Assembly (NCBI RefSeq): GCF_031846585.1
Contig: NZ_JAVRHK010000003.1
Span: 186,001-250,000 of the forward strand
Origin: Autumnicola musiva
Lineage (GTDB): Bacteria; Bacteroidota; Bacteroidia; Flavobacteriales; Flavobacteriaceae
Direction: 5' to 3'
Length of the DNA stretch: 64,000 nucleotides
The notes under the pieces are model-generated. The model made no database searches. It saw only the letters and a list, made by a program, of their open reading frames with translations, and was not told the origin of the DNA. Numbering within the stretch: the first letter of the stretch is position 1; each line of letters opens with the position of its first letter. This document shows positions 16,699-25,616 of the stretch, piece by piece. Made by a program: the position numbers and the translations under genes.

Positions 16699-17325
16699 CT
16701 ACTTTTTAAAAACAATCAGCTCCCTGGAAATAGTTACTGAAGAAAAGTTTATGTTTTCTTTTATCCATTTCAGGCTTTTTTCGGTATAAAAAATTACGTG
16801 AGTATTGTCATTTTTGTAATACCAGTTTTCAAAATCTATAGTATTAAAATATAGGGAAGTTTTGCAGTACAATTTCCCACCGGGATTTAACATGGCCGCC
16901 AGTTCCCTGAATTCTGCTGCCGGATAATGAAAATGCTCCATAACTTCAGAGCAAATAATAAAATCATACTTCAGCTTCAGCAGGTTTTTATCATCCTTAA
17001 AGAAGTAATCATAAAGGGCAATTTTATAGCCTTTGCTTTGCAGTTGATTGGCAATTACCGGCCCTGTTCCGCAGCCATAATCCAGGCCGTAGGCTTCTTT
17101 GGTAAAATCTTTTAAAATAGCTTCTGTGACCGGAGCGGTAAACTCCACATAAGAAGGATCTGTAACATTGTTGTTATGCCTGAGATAACGGTTTTTTTCA
17201 TCTTCTGAAGGCAAATAACAGTCGGGTAGGAGTAATACAGCTTTGCAGTTTTTACAGCGGGCATATTCCAGGTCCTTCCATTTAAGGAATGGTTTGGTTC
17301 TACCGTTGCATAAACTGCAAAGCAT
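16699..17325 (-). CDS. Class I SAM-dependent methyltransferase with N-terminal zinc ribbon
   Basis: The 208-residue protein starts with a CxxC...CxxC zinc ribbon (CSLC and CKNC, residues 3-30), followed by a Rossmann methyltransferase domain with GLDYGCGTGP (SAM site) and ICSEVMEHFHYPAAEF. The substrate is unknown. ATG 17325 is preferred over a TTG two codons upstream. The stop of the DUF349 gene lies 7 bp upstream, so the pair is likely one transcript. Confidence 0.82.
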   Translation of the reverse strand: MLCSLCNGRTKPFLKWKDLEYARCKNCKAVLLLPDCYLPSEDEKNRYLRHNNNVTDPSYVEFTAPVTEAILKDFTKEAYGLDYGCGTGPVIANQLQSKGYKIALYDYFFKDDKNLLKLKYDFIICSEVMEHFHYPAAEFRELAAMLNPGGKLYCKTSLYFNTIDFENWYYKNDNTHVIFYTEKSLKWIKENINFSSVTISRELIVFKK

Positions 17326-17332
17326 TTGCAAA

Positions 17333-19768
17333 TTAATTATAAAGGTTCCTTACCTCTTTAAGTTTCTTTTTCCAAACATCCAGTTGTGCCTTATGATCAT
17401 TAATATTTTTATGAACATCCTGCACCAGCGGATTGCTTTCGTCCACGTTGGAGAAAAATTGTAAATTGTTCTCTAACTGGCGGATTTCAGCTTTTGTTTC
17501 TTCAATTTTTTTGGTAAGGAAATAATGCTCATTTCTCAATTGCTTATCATCATCGGCATCATTCAGGCTTTGCAGCTTGTTTTCATATTTCATCATCTCT
17601 GCCCTGGAGCGGTTTACGTCTAATTTTCCGAATAACTGATCCAGGCTTTTATTGAACTTTCCTTCTATAAAACGTTTGTTATGCGGAACTTTACCAATAT
17701 TCTTCCAAGTGGCAATCTGTTCTTTTATTTTGGCAAGATCTTCTTCTTTATTGCCACTTAATTCCAGGGCTTTCAGTTTATCCAGGATTTTCTTTTTCTG
17801 TTCAAAAGCTTCAGATTCTTCTTTGTTTTCTTCGCTTCTGTTGGCGTGCAGCCGATCAAAATAATGATTACAGGCAGCTTTAAATTGTTTCCAGACTTTA
17901 TCACTGTCTTTTCTGGGTACGTGGCCAATCTTCTTCCAGTCTGCCTGGATTTTCTTCATTAGCGGAGTAACAGTTTTAAAATCATCACTGTCTTTGTTGT
18001 CTTCCGCAATTTTAATCAGGTCTTTCTTTTTCTCAAGATTATCGTATTGATCCTTCTTTAGTTCTTTGTAAAAGGAATTCTTTTTGCGGTTAAATTTTCT
18101 AACCGGTTGTTTAAACTCAGTCCAGGTTTCTTCATTTTTAGATCTGGGTACTTTGCCAGCTTTGAAAAACTGTTCTCTTAAAGCCTCAATTTCTTTAATT
18201 TTTTGCTGCCATTTATTATGACTGCTAAAATCCTGTTCTGCTATTTCCCTGATTTTTGAAATAATTTCCTGCTTCGCTTCCCAGTTTTTATCATATTGCT
18301 GGTCTAATTGCTGGAAATATTCCTGGCGCTTATCATGTATTTTTTTTGTGGCTTCACTAAAGCGGTTCCAGATATCTTCCCGATATTCCCTGGCAACGGG
18401 TCCCAGTTCTTCCTTCCACATTTTATGAAGCATTTGCAGCTCACGGAACGCACGGTTTATGTCATTTTCTTCTGCAAGTTCTTCTGCACGGTCTATAACC
18501 TTTAATTTCTGCTCAAGGTTATGTTTGAAATCCAGGTCGCGAAATTCCCTGTTGAGGTGCAGAAAATCATAAAAATTTTCTACATGATGATGATAAGTAT
18601 TCCAAACGGTGTTGTATTTATCCCGTGGTATGGCACCGGCCTGTCTCCATCGCTCCTGTAATTCTTTAAAATGCTTATAAGTTGTGTTGATATTTTCTTC
18701 AATATCTATTAAGCCCTTCAACTCTTCAATAATCTCCAGCCGCTTGTTAAGGTTTTGATTAAGGTCCTGTTTTAACTGCTTATAATAGCGGTTTCGTTTT
18801 TCCTTATAATCAAAATAAAGATCGTTAAAGCGTTTGCTTAGCGGTGTGGAATAGTGAAAATCAATAATATTTCCGCCGTCAGCCAGAAAATCTTCTTTTT
18901 TCTCTTCCAGCTCCTCATCAAATTTAGCATTAAACTCTGTGCGGATTTCTATAACGTGGTCTTTTATAGTCTGCACTTTTTCTTTTTTCAGTAAAGATTC
19001 CAGCTCCTTTGTAAGCTGTTCCTTGCTCATGGAGTGATAATCTTTTTTCTCAATAGCATGGCGCTCGCCTGCACTTTCATCTTCACTGTCTTCTGCAACA
19101 GCTTCATCTACATCTTCCTGATGATTTCTTCCGGAAGACTTTCTGTTTTCGTCCAGTATCGCCCCGCCTAAATGATCTATGTCATCGTTATCTTCTTCCT
19201 GTTCACGGGAACGATTGTTGGAAGATATATCTTCCTGTTTTTTATTTTCCTGAACGAAGGCTCCGGCAGTGTCATTTTCAGAAAGTTGATTTGTGTTTTC
19301 CTCCTTAGAAGAATTATCTAATTTAGCAGAATCTGAAGTTTCCTCTGTGGAAGGTTTCTTCTTTACATCTTGATAATGAATGCCTTCAGAGAATTTGTCT
19401 TCATTGCCCTGTCTTCGGTTTTGCTGTTTTTCATTCTCCTTAACTACTGCAGAAGCAGTATCATTTTCAGGTATCTCTTTTTCTTCTGATTCTGAAACTT
19501 TTGCTGCAGCCGCCTTTTTTTCTTCTTCTGAAGCAGGATCAGATTCAATGGAATCAGGATTTGCCGGGTCTACAGTCTCTTCCAGATGTTCAGCTTTTTT
19601 ATCTGAATTTCTTTCATCCCCGGAAGATTTTTCATCAGCACGTCCCGAAGTTTCCTTCGCTTTACTTTGATTCGCTTCTTTTTCTGTGGAATTTGAGTTA
19701 TTTTCAGGTGTATTAGTATCGTTACCTGAAAATTCCTTTTTTTCCTTATCCTTTTCTTCTTGAGACAT
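17333..19768 (-). CDS. DUF349 repeat protein with long acidic N-terminus
   Basis: An 811-residue protein. Residues 1 to about 245 are a low-complexity region rich in E, S, D, N and K with no fold. From about 260 on it is helical and holds about five DUF349 repeats, each with a W-x-x-x-G-x-[VI]-P-[RH] signature (AGAIPRDKYNTVW, LGPVAREYREDIW, AGKVPRSKNEETW, IGHVPRKDSDKVW, IGKVPHNK). It ends in a coiled coil. There is no signal peptide. DUF349 proteins have no clear function. Start at ATG 19768 is preferred to TTG 19777. Confidence 0.85.
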   Translation of the reverse strand: MSQEEKDKEKKEFSGNDTNTPENNSNSTEKEANQSKAKETSGRADEKSSGDERNSDKKAEHLEETVDPANPDSIESDPASEEEKKAAAAKVSESEEKEIPENDTASAVVKENEKQQNRRQGNEDKFSEGIHYQDVKKKPSTEETSDSAKLDNSSKEENTNQLSENDTAGAFVQENKKQEDISSNNRSREQEEDNDDIDHLGGAILDENRKSSGRNHQEDVDEAVAEDSEDESAGERHAIEKKDYHSMSKEQLTKELESLLKKEKVQTIKDHVIEIRTEFNAKFDEELEEKKEDFLADGGNIIDFHYSTPLSKRFNDLYFDYKEKRNRYYKQLKQDLNQNLNKRLEIIEELKGLIDIEENINTTYKHFKELQERWRQAGAIPRDKYNTVWNTYHHHVENFYDFLHLNREFRDLDFKHNLEQKLKVIDRAEELAEENDINRAFRELQMLHKMWKEELGPVAREYREDIWNRFSEATKKIHDKRQEYFQQLDQQYDKNWEAKQEIISKIREIAEQDFSSHNKWQQKIKEIEALREQFFKAGKVPRSKNEETWTEFKQPVRKFNRKKNSFYKELKKDQYDNLEKKKDLIKIAEDNKDSDDFKTVTPLMKKIQADWKKIGHVPRKDSDKVWKQFKAACNHYFDRLHANRSEENKEESEAFEQKKKILDKLKALELSGNKEEDLAKIKEQIATWKNIGKVPHNKRFIEGKFNKSLDQLFGKLDVNRSRAEMMKYENKLQSLNDADDDKQLRNEHYFLTKKIEETKAEIRQLENNLQFFSNVDESNPLVQDVHKNINDHKAQLDVWKKKLKEVRNLYN

Positions 19769-19878
19769 ATCTTCCAATGTTAGCGTTCATCACATTTAAT
19801 ATGCCTGAAAGATAACAACTCCCCTAAAATTGAACAAGAGATTAGGTTTTTTTGTAAGGATATGTTAAAGAATTACGA

Positions 19879-20610
19879 TCAGGAATTCCAGATTTGCCAG
19901 GCTTTTTCGGCCTGCAGCTGAAGCATTTTTAATCCATTCATAGTATTTGCTCCGTTTTTTGCGGCAAGTTCCAGGAATTTAGTAGTGGAAGGGTTGTAGA
20001 TAAGGTCGTATGCAAGGTGATTTTCAGTGAACAGGTGGTAAGGAAGATCGGGACTATTTTCAATATTGGGAAAAGTGCCCACGGGAGTAGTGTTAACTAC
20101 AATTTTAAATTTTTCAAATATCTCTTCGGAAAGATCGCTGTAGCCCAATTGATTCTTTTCAGGAGAGCGGGAAACATATTTATATATAATTCCTGATTTT
20201 TTTAATGCGAATGCCACCGCTTTCGAGGCACCACCCGTTCCAAGAATCAGAGCATGGGAATGGCCATTTTTTAGCAGAGGTTTTAAAGATTCACTAAAAC
20301 CATAAAAATCTGTATTGAAGCCTTTTAAAATTCCGTCTTTTTCAATTTTAATAGTATTAACAGCTCCTATTTTTTCAGCATTTTCATCCAGTACATCCAG
20401 GTAGCTTATCACTTCCTGCTTGTAGGGAATAGTGACATTCATGCCATTTAAATCTTTGCTTTGCTGAATTATATCGGGGAAATCTCTTATTTCAGGTATA
20501 TCAAAATTGCGATATTCGGCATCTATGTTTTCCTTCTGGAACTTTTCAGAAAAATAAGCTTTTGAAAATGAATAATCAATATTTCTCCCCAGGAGTCCGT
20601 ATAATTTCAT
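19879..20610 (-). CDS. aroE: Shikimate dehydrogenase
   Basis: The 243-residue NADP enzyme reduces 3-dehydroshikimate to shikimate in aromatic amino acid synthesis. The catalytic lysine lies in NVTIPYKQEV, the partner Asp in GFNTDFYGF, and the NADP site is LGTGGASKAVAFAL. The substrate-binding serines are in YSFSKAYFSEKF, a variant of the usual SxS-P-x-HN. The ATG overlaps the stop of the upstream DUF368 gene by four bases (ATGA), so it is translationally coupled to it. Confidence 0.94.
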   Translation of the reverse strand: MKLYGLLGRNIDYSFSKAYFSEKFQKENIDAEYRNFDIPEIRDFPDIIQQSKDLNGMNVTIPYKQEVISYLDVLDENAEKIGAVNTIKIEKDGILKGFNTDFYGFSESLKPLLKNGHSHALILGTGGASKAVAFALKKSGIIYKYVSRSPEKNQLGYSDLSEEIFEKFKIVVNTTPVGTFPNIENSPDLPYHLFTENHLAYDLIYNPSTTKFLELAAKNGANTMNGLKMLQLQAEKAWQIWNS

Positions 20611-21617
20611 GCTTTAGAATTCTTTTTTTCATACCATGCTAACGCAAGCACAATAGCTATTCCTACTAAAATAAATAAAATTGCGATCCATGTTTCAGGA
20701 TTGCCAAAATCTGGAAAATAACGATCGTAATTATCAATAATTTGATCACCACCGCTATCTAACAGAACCTTGCCTTCCGGATCTTGCTTAAAAATTTTTT
20801 CTTTCCACGGCCAAACCACACCTAGGGAACCGGTAATAAAGCCAATTATCATGGCAAAGGTGTCTTTTTTATAGTATTTTAAAACATAACCCAGAAGGTG
20901 GGAGAGAGAGACCAGGCCTGCAAGTGATCCCAGCGTAAATATCGCCAGTACCTTTAAGAGCCTGATGCGTTCATCGGTAAAAGAAAAATCCAGGCTTATC
21001 ACATCTGCAATGGTATTGTACAGGGTGTTCACCGAATCTACCAGAAGCAGGACATAATTTCCCATTAAAATGAGAATAAATGATCCGGAAAGCCCCGGGA
21101 GCGTCATTCCCGAAACACTTATAATTCCGCAGAAAAAAACGAACCAAAGGTTATCGTTTTGCTTAGCCGGTTCCAGAAAACTTATGGCTGCACCCAGTGT
21201 AATGCCAAGGAAAACAAATATCAGACTTCTTTTGCTCCACTCTTCAAAATCTTTGCTGATGTAATAAACGGAGCCGATAATCATTCCGAAAAAGGCAGAC
21301 CAAACATACAATTCGTAATGAACAATCAGGTAATCCAGGAGTTTTGAAACACTAAAATAGCTAATGAGCATCCCCAGAATGAGCAGTCCCAGAAACTTCC
21401 CGTTTATATATTGAAAGAGGCTTTTAAATCTGCCGCTAATAAGTAGTTTGAAAGCTTTTAAATTTATTTTTTGCAGGGAATAAATAAATTCTTCATAAAA
21501 CCCGGCAACAAAAGCAACCACGCCTCCGGAAACCCCGGGAACCTTATTTGCAGCTCCCATGGCAAGGCCCTTGAGCACCAGAAAAAATTTATCAGTGAAG
21601 GTCCTTGTTTGCTGCAT
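20607..21617 (-). CDS. DUF368 membrane protein, copy 2 (PopT-like)
   Basis: The 336-residue polytopic membrane protein has the DUF368 marks GAANKVPGVSGGVVAF near the N-terminus and MTLPGLSGSFILILMGNY in the middle. DUF368 proteins (PopT) act as undecaprenyl phosphate translocases that recycle the C55-P carrier in other bacteria. The start is ATG 21617, which overlaps the stop of copy 1 by one base (TAATG); a longer frame to 21731 reads back through copy 1 and is rejected. A linker rich in D and G sits before the last helix. Confidence 0.88.
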   Translation of the reverse strand: MQQTRTFTDKFFLVLKGLAMGAANKVPGVSGGVVAFVAGFYEEFIYSLQKINLKAFKLLISGRFKSLFQYINGKFLGLLILGMLISYFSVSKLLDYLIVHYELYVWSAFFGMIIGSVYYISKDFEEWSKRSLIFVFLGITLGAAISFLEPAKQNDNLWFVFFCGIISVSGMTLPGLSGSFILILMGNYVLLLVDSVNTLYNTIADVISLDFSFTDERIRLLKVLAIFTLGSLAGLVSLSHLLGYVLKYYKKDTFAMIIGFITGSLGVVWPWKEKIFKQDPEGKVLLDSGGDQIIDNYDRYFPDFGNPETWIAILFILVGIAIVLALAWYEKKNSKA

Positions 21618-22543
21618 TATTCGCTCAAAGGTTTTTGAGTGGCAAAATGCTCCAAAGCTATAATTAAAATAAAGCCGGTCATCATAAGTATAACTGCAAA
21701 GAGAGTTTGCGGGTCTCCGGGAAAATTCCACGGCAGCACCGATGTTTCCCTTACCACCATTTCTTTATCTCCAAAGACTGCAGTTTCCAGTACTTTCTTC
21801 CAGGGCCAGATTTTATTAAGTGAACCGGCAATAAAACCAGTAAGAACAGCAAGGGTGATGGTGCTGTAATTATTAAAAAGCCACTTTAAAAGTTTAGAAA
21901 ACGATAGCAGCCCAAAAACTGCACCTATAGCCACAATCGCCAGGGTTTTAAGATCAAAATCATGGGCGGCTTCAGTAATGGTTTTATATGCTCCTAAAAG
22001 CAGTAAAATAAAAGCTCCTGAAATGCCCGGCAGGATCATGGCGCAAACTGCTATGGCACCGGCAAAAAACAGGAAGAGTGAACTGGTATTTCCCGCCATT
22101 GGAGGCAGGGAGACAATATAAAAAGCAACTGCAGCCCCTGTTAATAATGCCAGAATCACTTTGAAATTCCATGTGGGGATTTGTTTGCCCACAAACCAGA
22201 TACTTGAAAGTACCAGTCCAAAAAAGAATGACCAGATAAGAACCGGGTGTTCTTCCAGTAGGTAATTGGTAAGTTGCATAAGGGTAAAAACACTTATAAG
22301 AATGCCAGAAAGAAGTGCAACCAGAAAAGAACCGTTTAACTGCTTCCACATTATTGAAAAACCATCGTTCCTCCAGGTTTTCAACAGCGAAATATTTACT
22401 CCCCCAATAGTGGTGATTAACTCTTCATAAATTCCGGAAATAAAAGCTATAGTGCCTCCCGAAACTCCGGGAACCACATCTGCTGCCCCCATGGCAACAC
22501 CTTTTAAGGTTATAGTGAAATAATCTCTGAAGCTTCGCTGCAT
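21617..22543 (-). CDS. DUF368 membrane protein, copy 1 (PopT-like)
   Basis: The 308-residue paralogue of the next gene has the same two signatures (GAADVVPGVSGGTIAF and MILPGISGAFILLLLGAY) and about nine membrane helices. It is probably a lipid-carrier (undecaprenyl phosphate) translocase by analogy with PopT. It is first in the DUF368-DUF368-aroE operon, with TACCTTTG upstream as -7 element. The two copies are clearly diverged outside the motifs, so the duplication is not recent. Confidence 0.88.
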   Translation of the reverse strand: MQRSFRDYFTITLKGVAMGAADVVPGVSGGTIAFISGIYEELITTIGGVNISLLKTWRNDGFSIMWKQLNGSFLVALLSGILISVFTLMQLTNYLLEEHPVLIWSFFFGLVLSSIWFVGKQIPTWNFKVILALLTGAAVAFYIVSLPPMAGNTSSLFLFFAGAIAVCAMILPGISGAFILLLLGAYKTITEAAHDFDLKTLAIVAIGAVFGLLSFSKLLKWLFNNYSTITLAVLTGFIAGSLNKIWPWKKVLETAVFGDKEMVVRETSVLPWNFPGDPQTLFAVILMMTGFILIIALEHFATQKPLSE

Positions 22544-22925
22544 GCCCTGTAGTTAGATTTTAGCCAAAGGTATAAAAAAGTTCAAGGCTTAAAGTTTAAA
22601 GTTTATAGTTAAATAAGGCAGTAATTCCACCTAGACACTGTGTAGGGTTGTAGTATCACAGGTGGAAAATTTGGAATTTTAAACCTGGTTTGATGTTAGA
22701 GAGATAAAGGGCAAGTCTATTATTTCATATTTGGCGGGGATAAGGTTAAAGAACAAATTGCTCATCTGGAGGTAATAGAATTTAAATAAAGTGGTTAAAC
22801 CAATTTGCAGCAAAAACGGGATAATATTACGTCCCATTCAGGTAAAAGAAGTTTATGCAATAATATTATTAACAACAATATCCGCACAATAAAAACCTAT
22901 TGAAAAGATCCTGATTCCGGATCCT
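22544..22925. other. Intergenic region with short heptad repeat and DUF368 promoter
   Basis: This 382-bp gap holds no open frame with coding character. Its left edge carries TACCTTTG (minus strand, 22572-22565), a match to TAnnTTTG 21 bp before the DUF368 start. At 22588-22608 there are three 7-bp units (CTTAAAG, TTTAAAG, TTTATAG). The right edge is the terminator of the TPR gene. I see nothing recognisable in the central 250 bp. Confidence 0.5.
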
Positions 22926-22938
22926 TCAGGAGGTTTTT
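22892..22938 (-). terminator. Terminator overlapping the TPR gene stop codon
   Basis: Read on the minus strand, AAAACCTCCTGAAGGATCC and an imperfect complement form a stem of about 19 bp with loop GGAATCA, followed by TTTTT. The 5' arm contains the TGA stop of the TPR gene, so stop codon and terminator share the same bases. Confidence 0.7.
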
Positions 22939-24323
22939 ATATAGGCATTTATAAGGTCTTTAACGCTTTTCCTTCTGAATATTTTTGGAAAAAGCTCTTC
23001 AATTATGATATAATATTCAGCGTCTACGCGCAAGGCTTTTTTAAGGTGATAATAAGCTTTATCTGCTTCATTTAAACAGAAATAAAGACCGGAAAGCCGA
23101 TAATCAATTTCTGCTGTTTCAGGATAAAATTCCGTAGCCTGCAACAGGTTTTGTACCGCAATTTCATATTCGCCAAGGTCGATAAGTATATCGCACCTTC
23201 TAATCCAGGTTTCCAGTTCATAATTGCCTAATTCCAGGCTTTTCTTATAACCCTGTTCTGCCTCTTCATAAAAACTAAGCCGACTGTTGATTTTGGCATA
23301 TCGCTTCCAGTAAAGCACATTTTCTTCATCAATACTAATAGCTTTATTAATGTAGTACAGCGCTTTTTTAAAATTAAGTTTTCTAATATAGAAATCGGTT
23401 ATAGCAATCCACCCTTTATCCAGCAAAGGATCTTCGTGTACGGTTTTGCGGTAATTTTTAAGGGCGAGTTCATCGGCTCCCAGTTTTTCGTAACACTTCC
23501 CTATGCGTAAATATGCAAATGATGTGGGATCATCCAGCTTAAGAGTAATCTTATAATTTTCGATAGCCTCATTAAACTTTCCCAGTTTTTCAAGAACTTT
23601 CCCTTTTTCTAGATAAGCACCTACAAAATAATCATCGCTGATGATGGCAAAATCAAATGCTGCCAGGGCTTTTTCATATTCTTTAAGATCAAAATATTGT
23701 TTTCCCACCTGGTGCCATGCCACTTCACAATACGGATTTTTATTCAGGTACATGTTAAGATAAGCTATAGCCTCTTCTTTTTGTTCAAGAAAATCAAAAC
23801 AATACATAATATTGTACAAAGCCGAATAGTCTTCTTCATCGGCCTCCAGACATTTCATAAAGCTATACTTGGCATTATCAAAATCTTCAAGAAATAAATA
23901 TTCCATCCCAATCAGGGAATGTATATCGGCCTCATCAAGTGTTATTTCCAATGCTTTTTCCAAAACATCAATAGCATCCTGGTGCTCGTCCCTTTTTGAA
24001 AGAATTTGTGCTTTTTGAATATAAATCTCTTCATTAGAAGCTTCCAGTTCCTGTAATTCATTTAACAGGCCATCGGCCATATCAAGTTTATCTTCAAAAA
24101 CAAGAATTTCAACTTTAAACAATTTAAGGTTTATGGAAGTAGGGTGTTGTGCCAATCCCAGCTTCACGGCTTTTTTTGCTAATGCAATTTTGCCATTCTC
24201 CAAATAATGATGAATTATATTCTCGAACTCATTAGAGTCAAAGAAAAGCACATCATTTGTTTTAAGCATTGATTCGAAGCGGGTAAGCGAGAAATTGTTT
24301 TCTTCGTTATGGCTTAATTGCAT
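22926..24323 (-). CDS. Tetratricopeptide repeat protein
   Basis: The 465-residue protein consists almost wholly of TPR helical pairs (about ten to twelve), with repeats of the type A-x-x-x-Y-x-x-A-L-x-x-x-P seen through the chain (for example EKALAAFDFAI, NEAIENYKITLKL, KKALYYINKAIS). There is no signal peptide or membrane segment, so it is probably a cytoplasmic scaffold; partners are unknown. ATG 24323 is preferred to TTG 24329. Its terminator overlaps the stop codon. Confidence 0.85.
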   Translation of the reverse strand: MQLSHNEENNFSLTRFESMLKTNDVLFFDSNEFENIIHHYLENGKIALAKKAVKLGLAQHPTSINLKLFKVEILVFEDKLDMADGLLNELQELEASNEEIYIQKAQILSKRDEHQDAIDVLEKALEITLDEADIHSLIGMEYLFLEDFDNAKYSFMKCLEADEEDYSALYNIMYCFDFLEQKEEAIAYLNMYLNKNPYCEVAWHQVGKQYFDLKEYEKALAAFDFAIISDDYFVGAYLEKGKVLEKLGKFNEAIENYKITLKLDDPTSFAYLRIGKCYEKLGADELALKNYRKTVHEDPLLDKGWIAITDFYIRKLNFKKALYYINKAISIDEENVLYWKRYAKINSRLSFYEEAEQGYKKSLELGNYELETWIRRCDILIDLGEYEIAVQNLLQATEFYPETAEIDYRLSGLYFCLNEADKAYYHLKKALRVDAEYYIIIEELFPKIFRRKSVKDLINAYIKTS

Positions 24324-24426
24324 AAACAAGTTATTACGGGATTTCTACAGTATTAAAATTATAAATCATTATAAGCTCTTCACGCGCAGTTTGATATTGT
24401 TGTTAACAAACTAATTAACAGTAAAG

Positions 24427-25608
24427 CTAATGATTTAATCCGTTTAGAACGTCAATAATAATGCCACATCCTTTTTTTATTTCTTCTTTAGAAATGGTAA
24501 GGGGAGGGGTGATACGAATGGCTTTTTTTTCAAACAAAAGCCAGAAAAGTATAAGCCCTTTATCCTTACACTGCAGGATCACCTTATTGGCAATTTCTTC
24601 CGATTCTAGAATGCATGCAAGCATAAGCCCCATTCCGCGAACCTCTGTAATTAAGGGGTGGACCAATAGCTCCCTGAACAATTTTTCCTTCTGAAGGGCT
24701 TCAGACATAAGGTTGGTTTGGGTAATTTCTCTTAAAGTGGCTAATGCAGCAGCAGCAATTACCGGGTTTCCGCCAAAAGTGGTTATATGACCCATTTTTG
24801 GATTATCACTTAGCAAATTCATTAGTTTTTCTGAAGCTGAAAAGGCCCCCACAGGCATTCCTCCGCCCATGCCTTTGCCCAATGCCACAATGTCTGGTTC
24901 CACCTCAAAATTTTCAAACCCGAAAAGTTTGCCTGTCCTCCCAAATCCGGGCTGAATTTCATCCAATATCAGCAAGGCGCCAACTTCTGAACAACGCTGC
25001 TTTACCTTTTTCAAAAAGTTATTCTGCGGAAGAATAAAACCTGCGCCACCCTGGATTGTTTCCAGAATTACTGCCGCGGTTTTTTCGGTTATTTTTTCTA
25101 AGTCTCCCTCTATGTTAAATTTCAGGAAAGAAATATCACCTATTAAAGGACGAAACGGTGCCATACGCTCTTCCATACTCATGAGGCTGAGGGAACCCAT
25201 GGTATTACCGTGATAGGCGTTTCTGGCAGCGATAATTTCAGATCTTCCCGTGGCTCTCCTGGCAAGTTTTAATGAACCTTCAATTGCTTCGGTACCGGAA
25301 TTGGTGAGATAAGTTTTACTCAATTTTCCCGGTAAATAAGTGGCCAGTAAAGTGCTTAATTCCACTGCCGGTTCCTGGGCATATTCTCCATACACCATAA
25401 CGTGCAGGTACTTTTGTGCCTGTTCCTTAATAGCTTTAACCACAGCAGGGTGACAATGGCCAAGGGAACAGGATGATACGCCTGCCACAAAGTCAAGATG
25501 TTTTCGCCCGTCTGTAGTATAAATGTAAGAGCCTTTTGCTTTAAAGACTTCCAGGGCAAGCGGGTGCGGCGTGGTTTGTGCCTGGTATTTTAGAAAATTA
25601 TTTTTCAA
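24427..25608 (-). CDS. Class III PLP aminotransferase (aspartate aminotransferase family)
   Basis: The 393-residue class III aminotransferase has the PLP phosphate site TNSGTEAIEG, the cofactor Asp in LILDEIQPGFGRTG, and the lysine in VALGKGMGGGMPVG. The family includes acetylornithine, ornithine and 4-aminobutyrate aminotransferases; the substrate is not determined by sequence or neighbours. The only plausible start is TTG 25608, eight bases after the OstA-like stop, so the two genes are likely co-transcribed. Confidence 0.88.
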   Translation of the reverse strand: MKNNFLKYQAQTTPHPLALEVFKAKGSYIYTTDGRKHLDFVAGVSSCSLGHCHPAVVKAIKEQAQKYLHVMVYGEYAQEPAVELSTLLATYLPGKLSKTYLTNSGTEAIEGSLKLARRATGRSEIIAARNAYHGNTMGSLSLMSMEERMAPFRPLIGDISFLKFNIEGDLEKITEKTAAVILETIQGGAGFILPQNNFLKKVKQRCSEVGALLILDEIQPGFGRTGKLFGFENFEVEPDIVALGKGMGGGMPVGAFSASEKLMNLLSDNPKMGHITTFGGNPVIAAAALATLREITQTNLMSEALQKEKLFRELLVHPLITEVRGMGLMLACILESEEIANKVILQCKDKGLILFWLLFEKKAIRITPPLTISKEEIKKGCGIIIDVLNGLNH

Positions 25609-25616
25609 TTTTCGTC

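Noticed and set aside
21618..21731. N-terminal extension of the second DUF368 protein
   Set aside because: It reads out of frame through the 3' end of the first copy, and the conserved sequence starts at ATG 21617.
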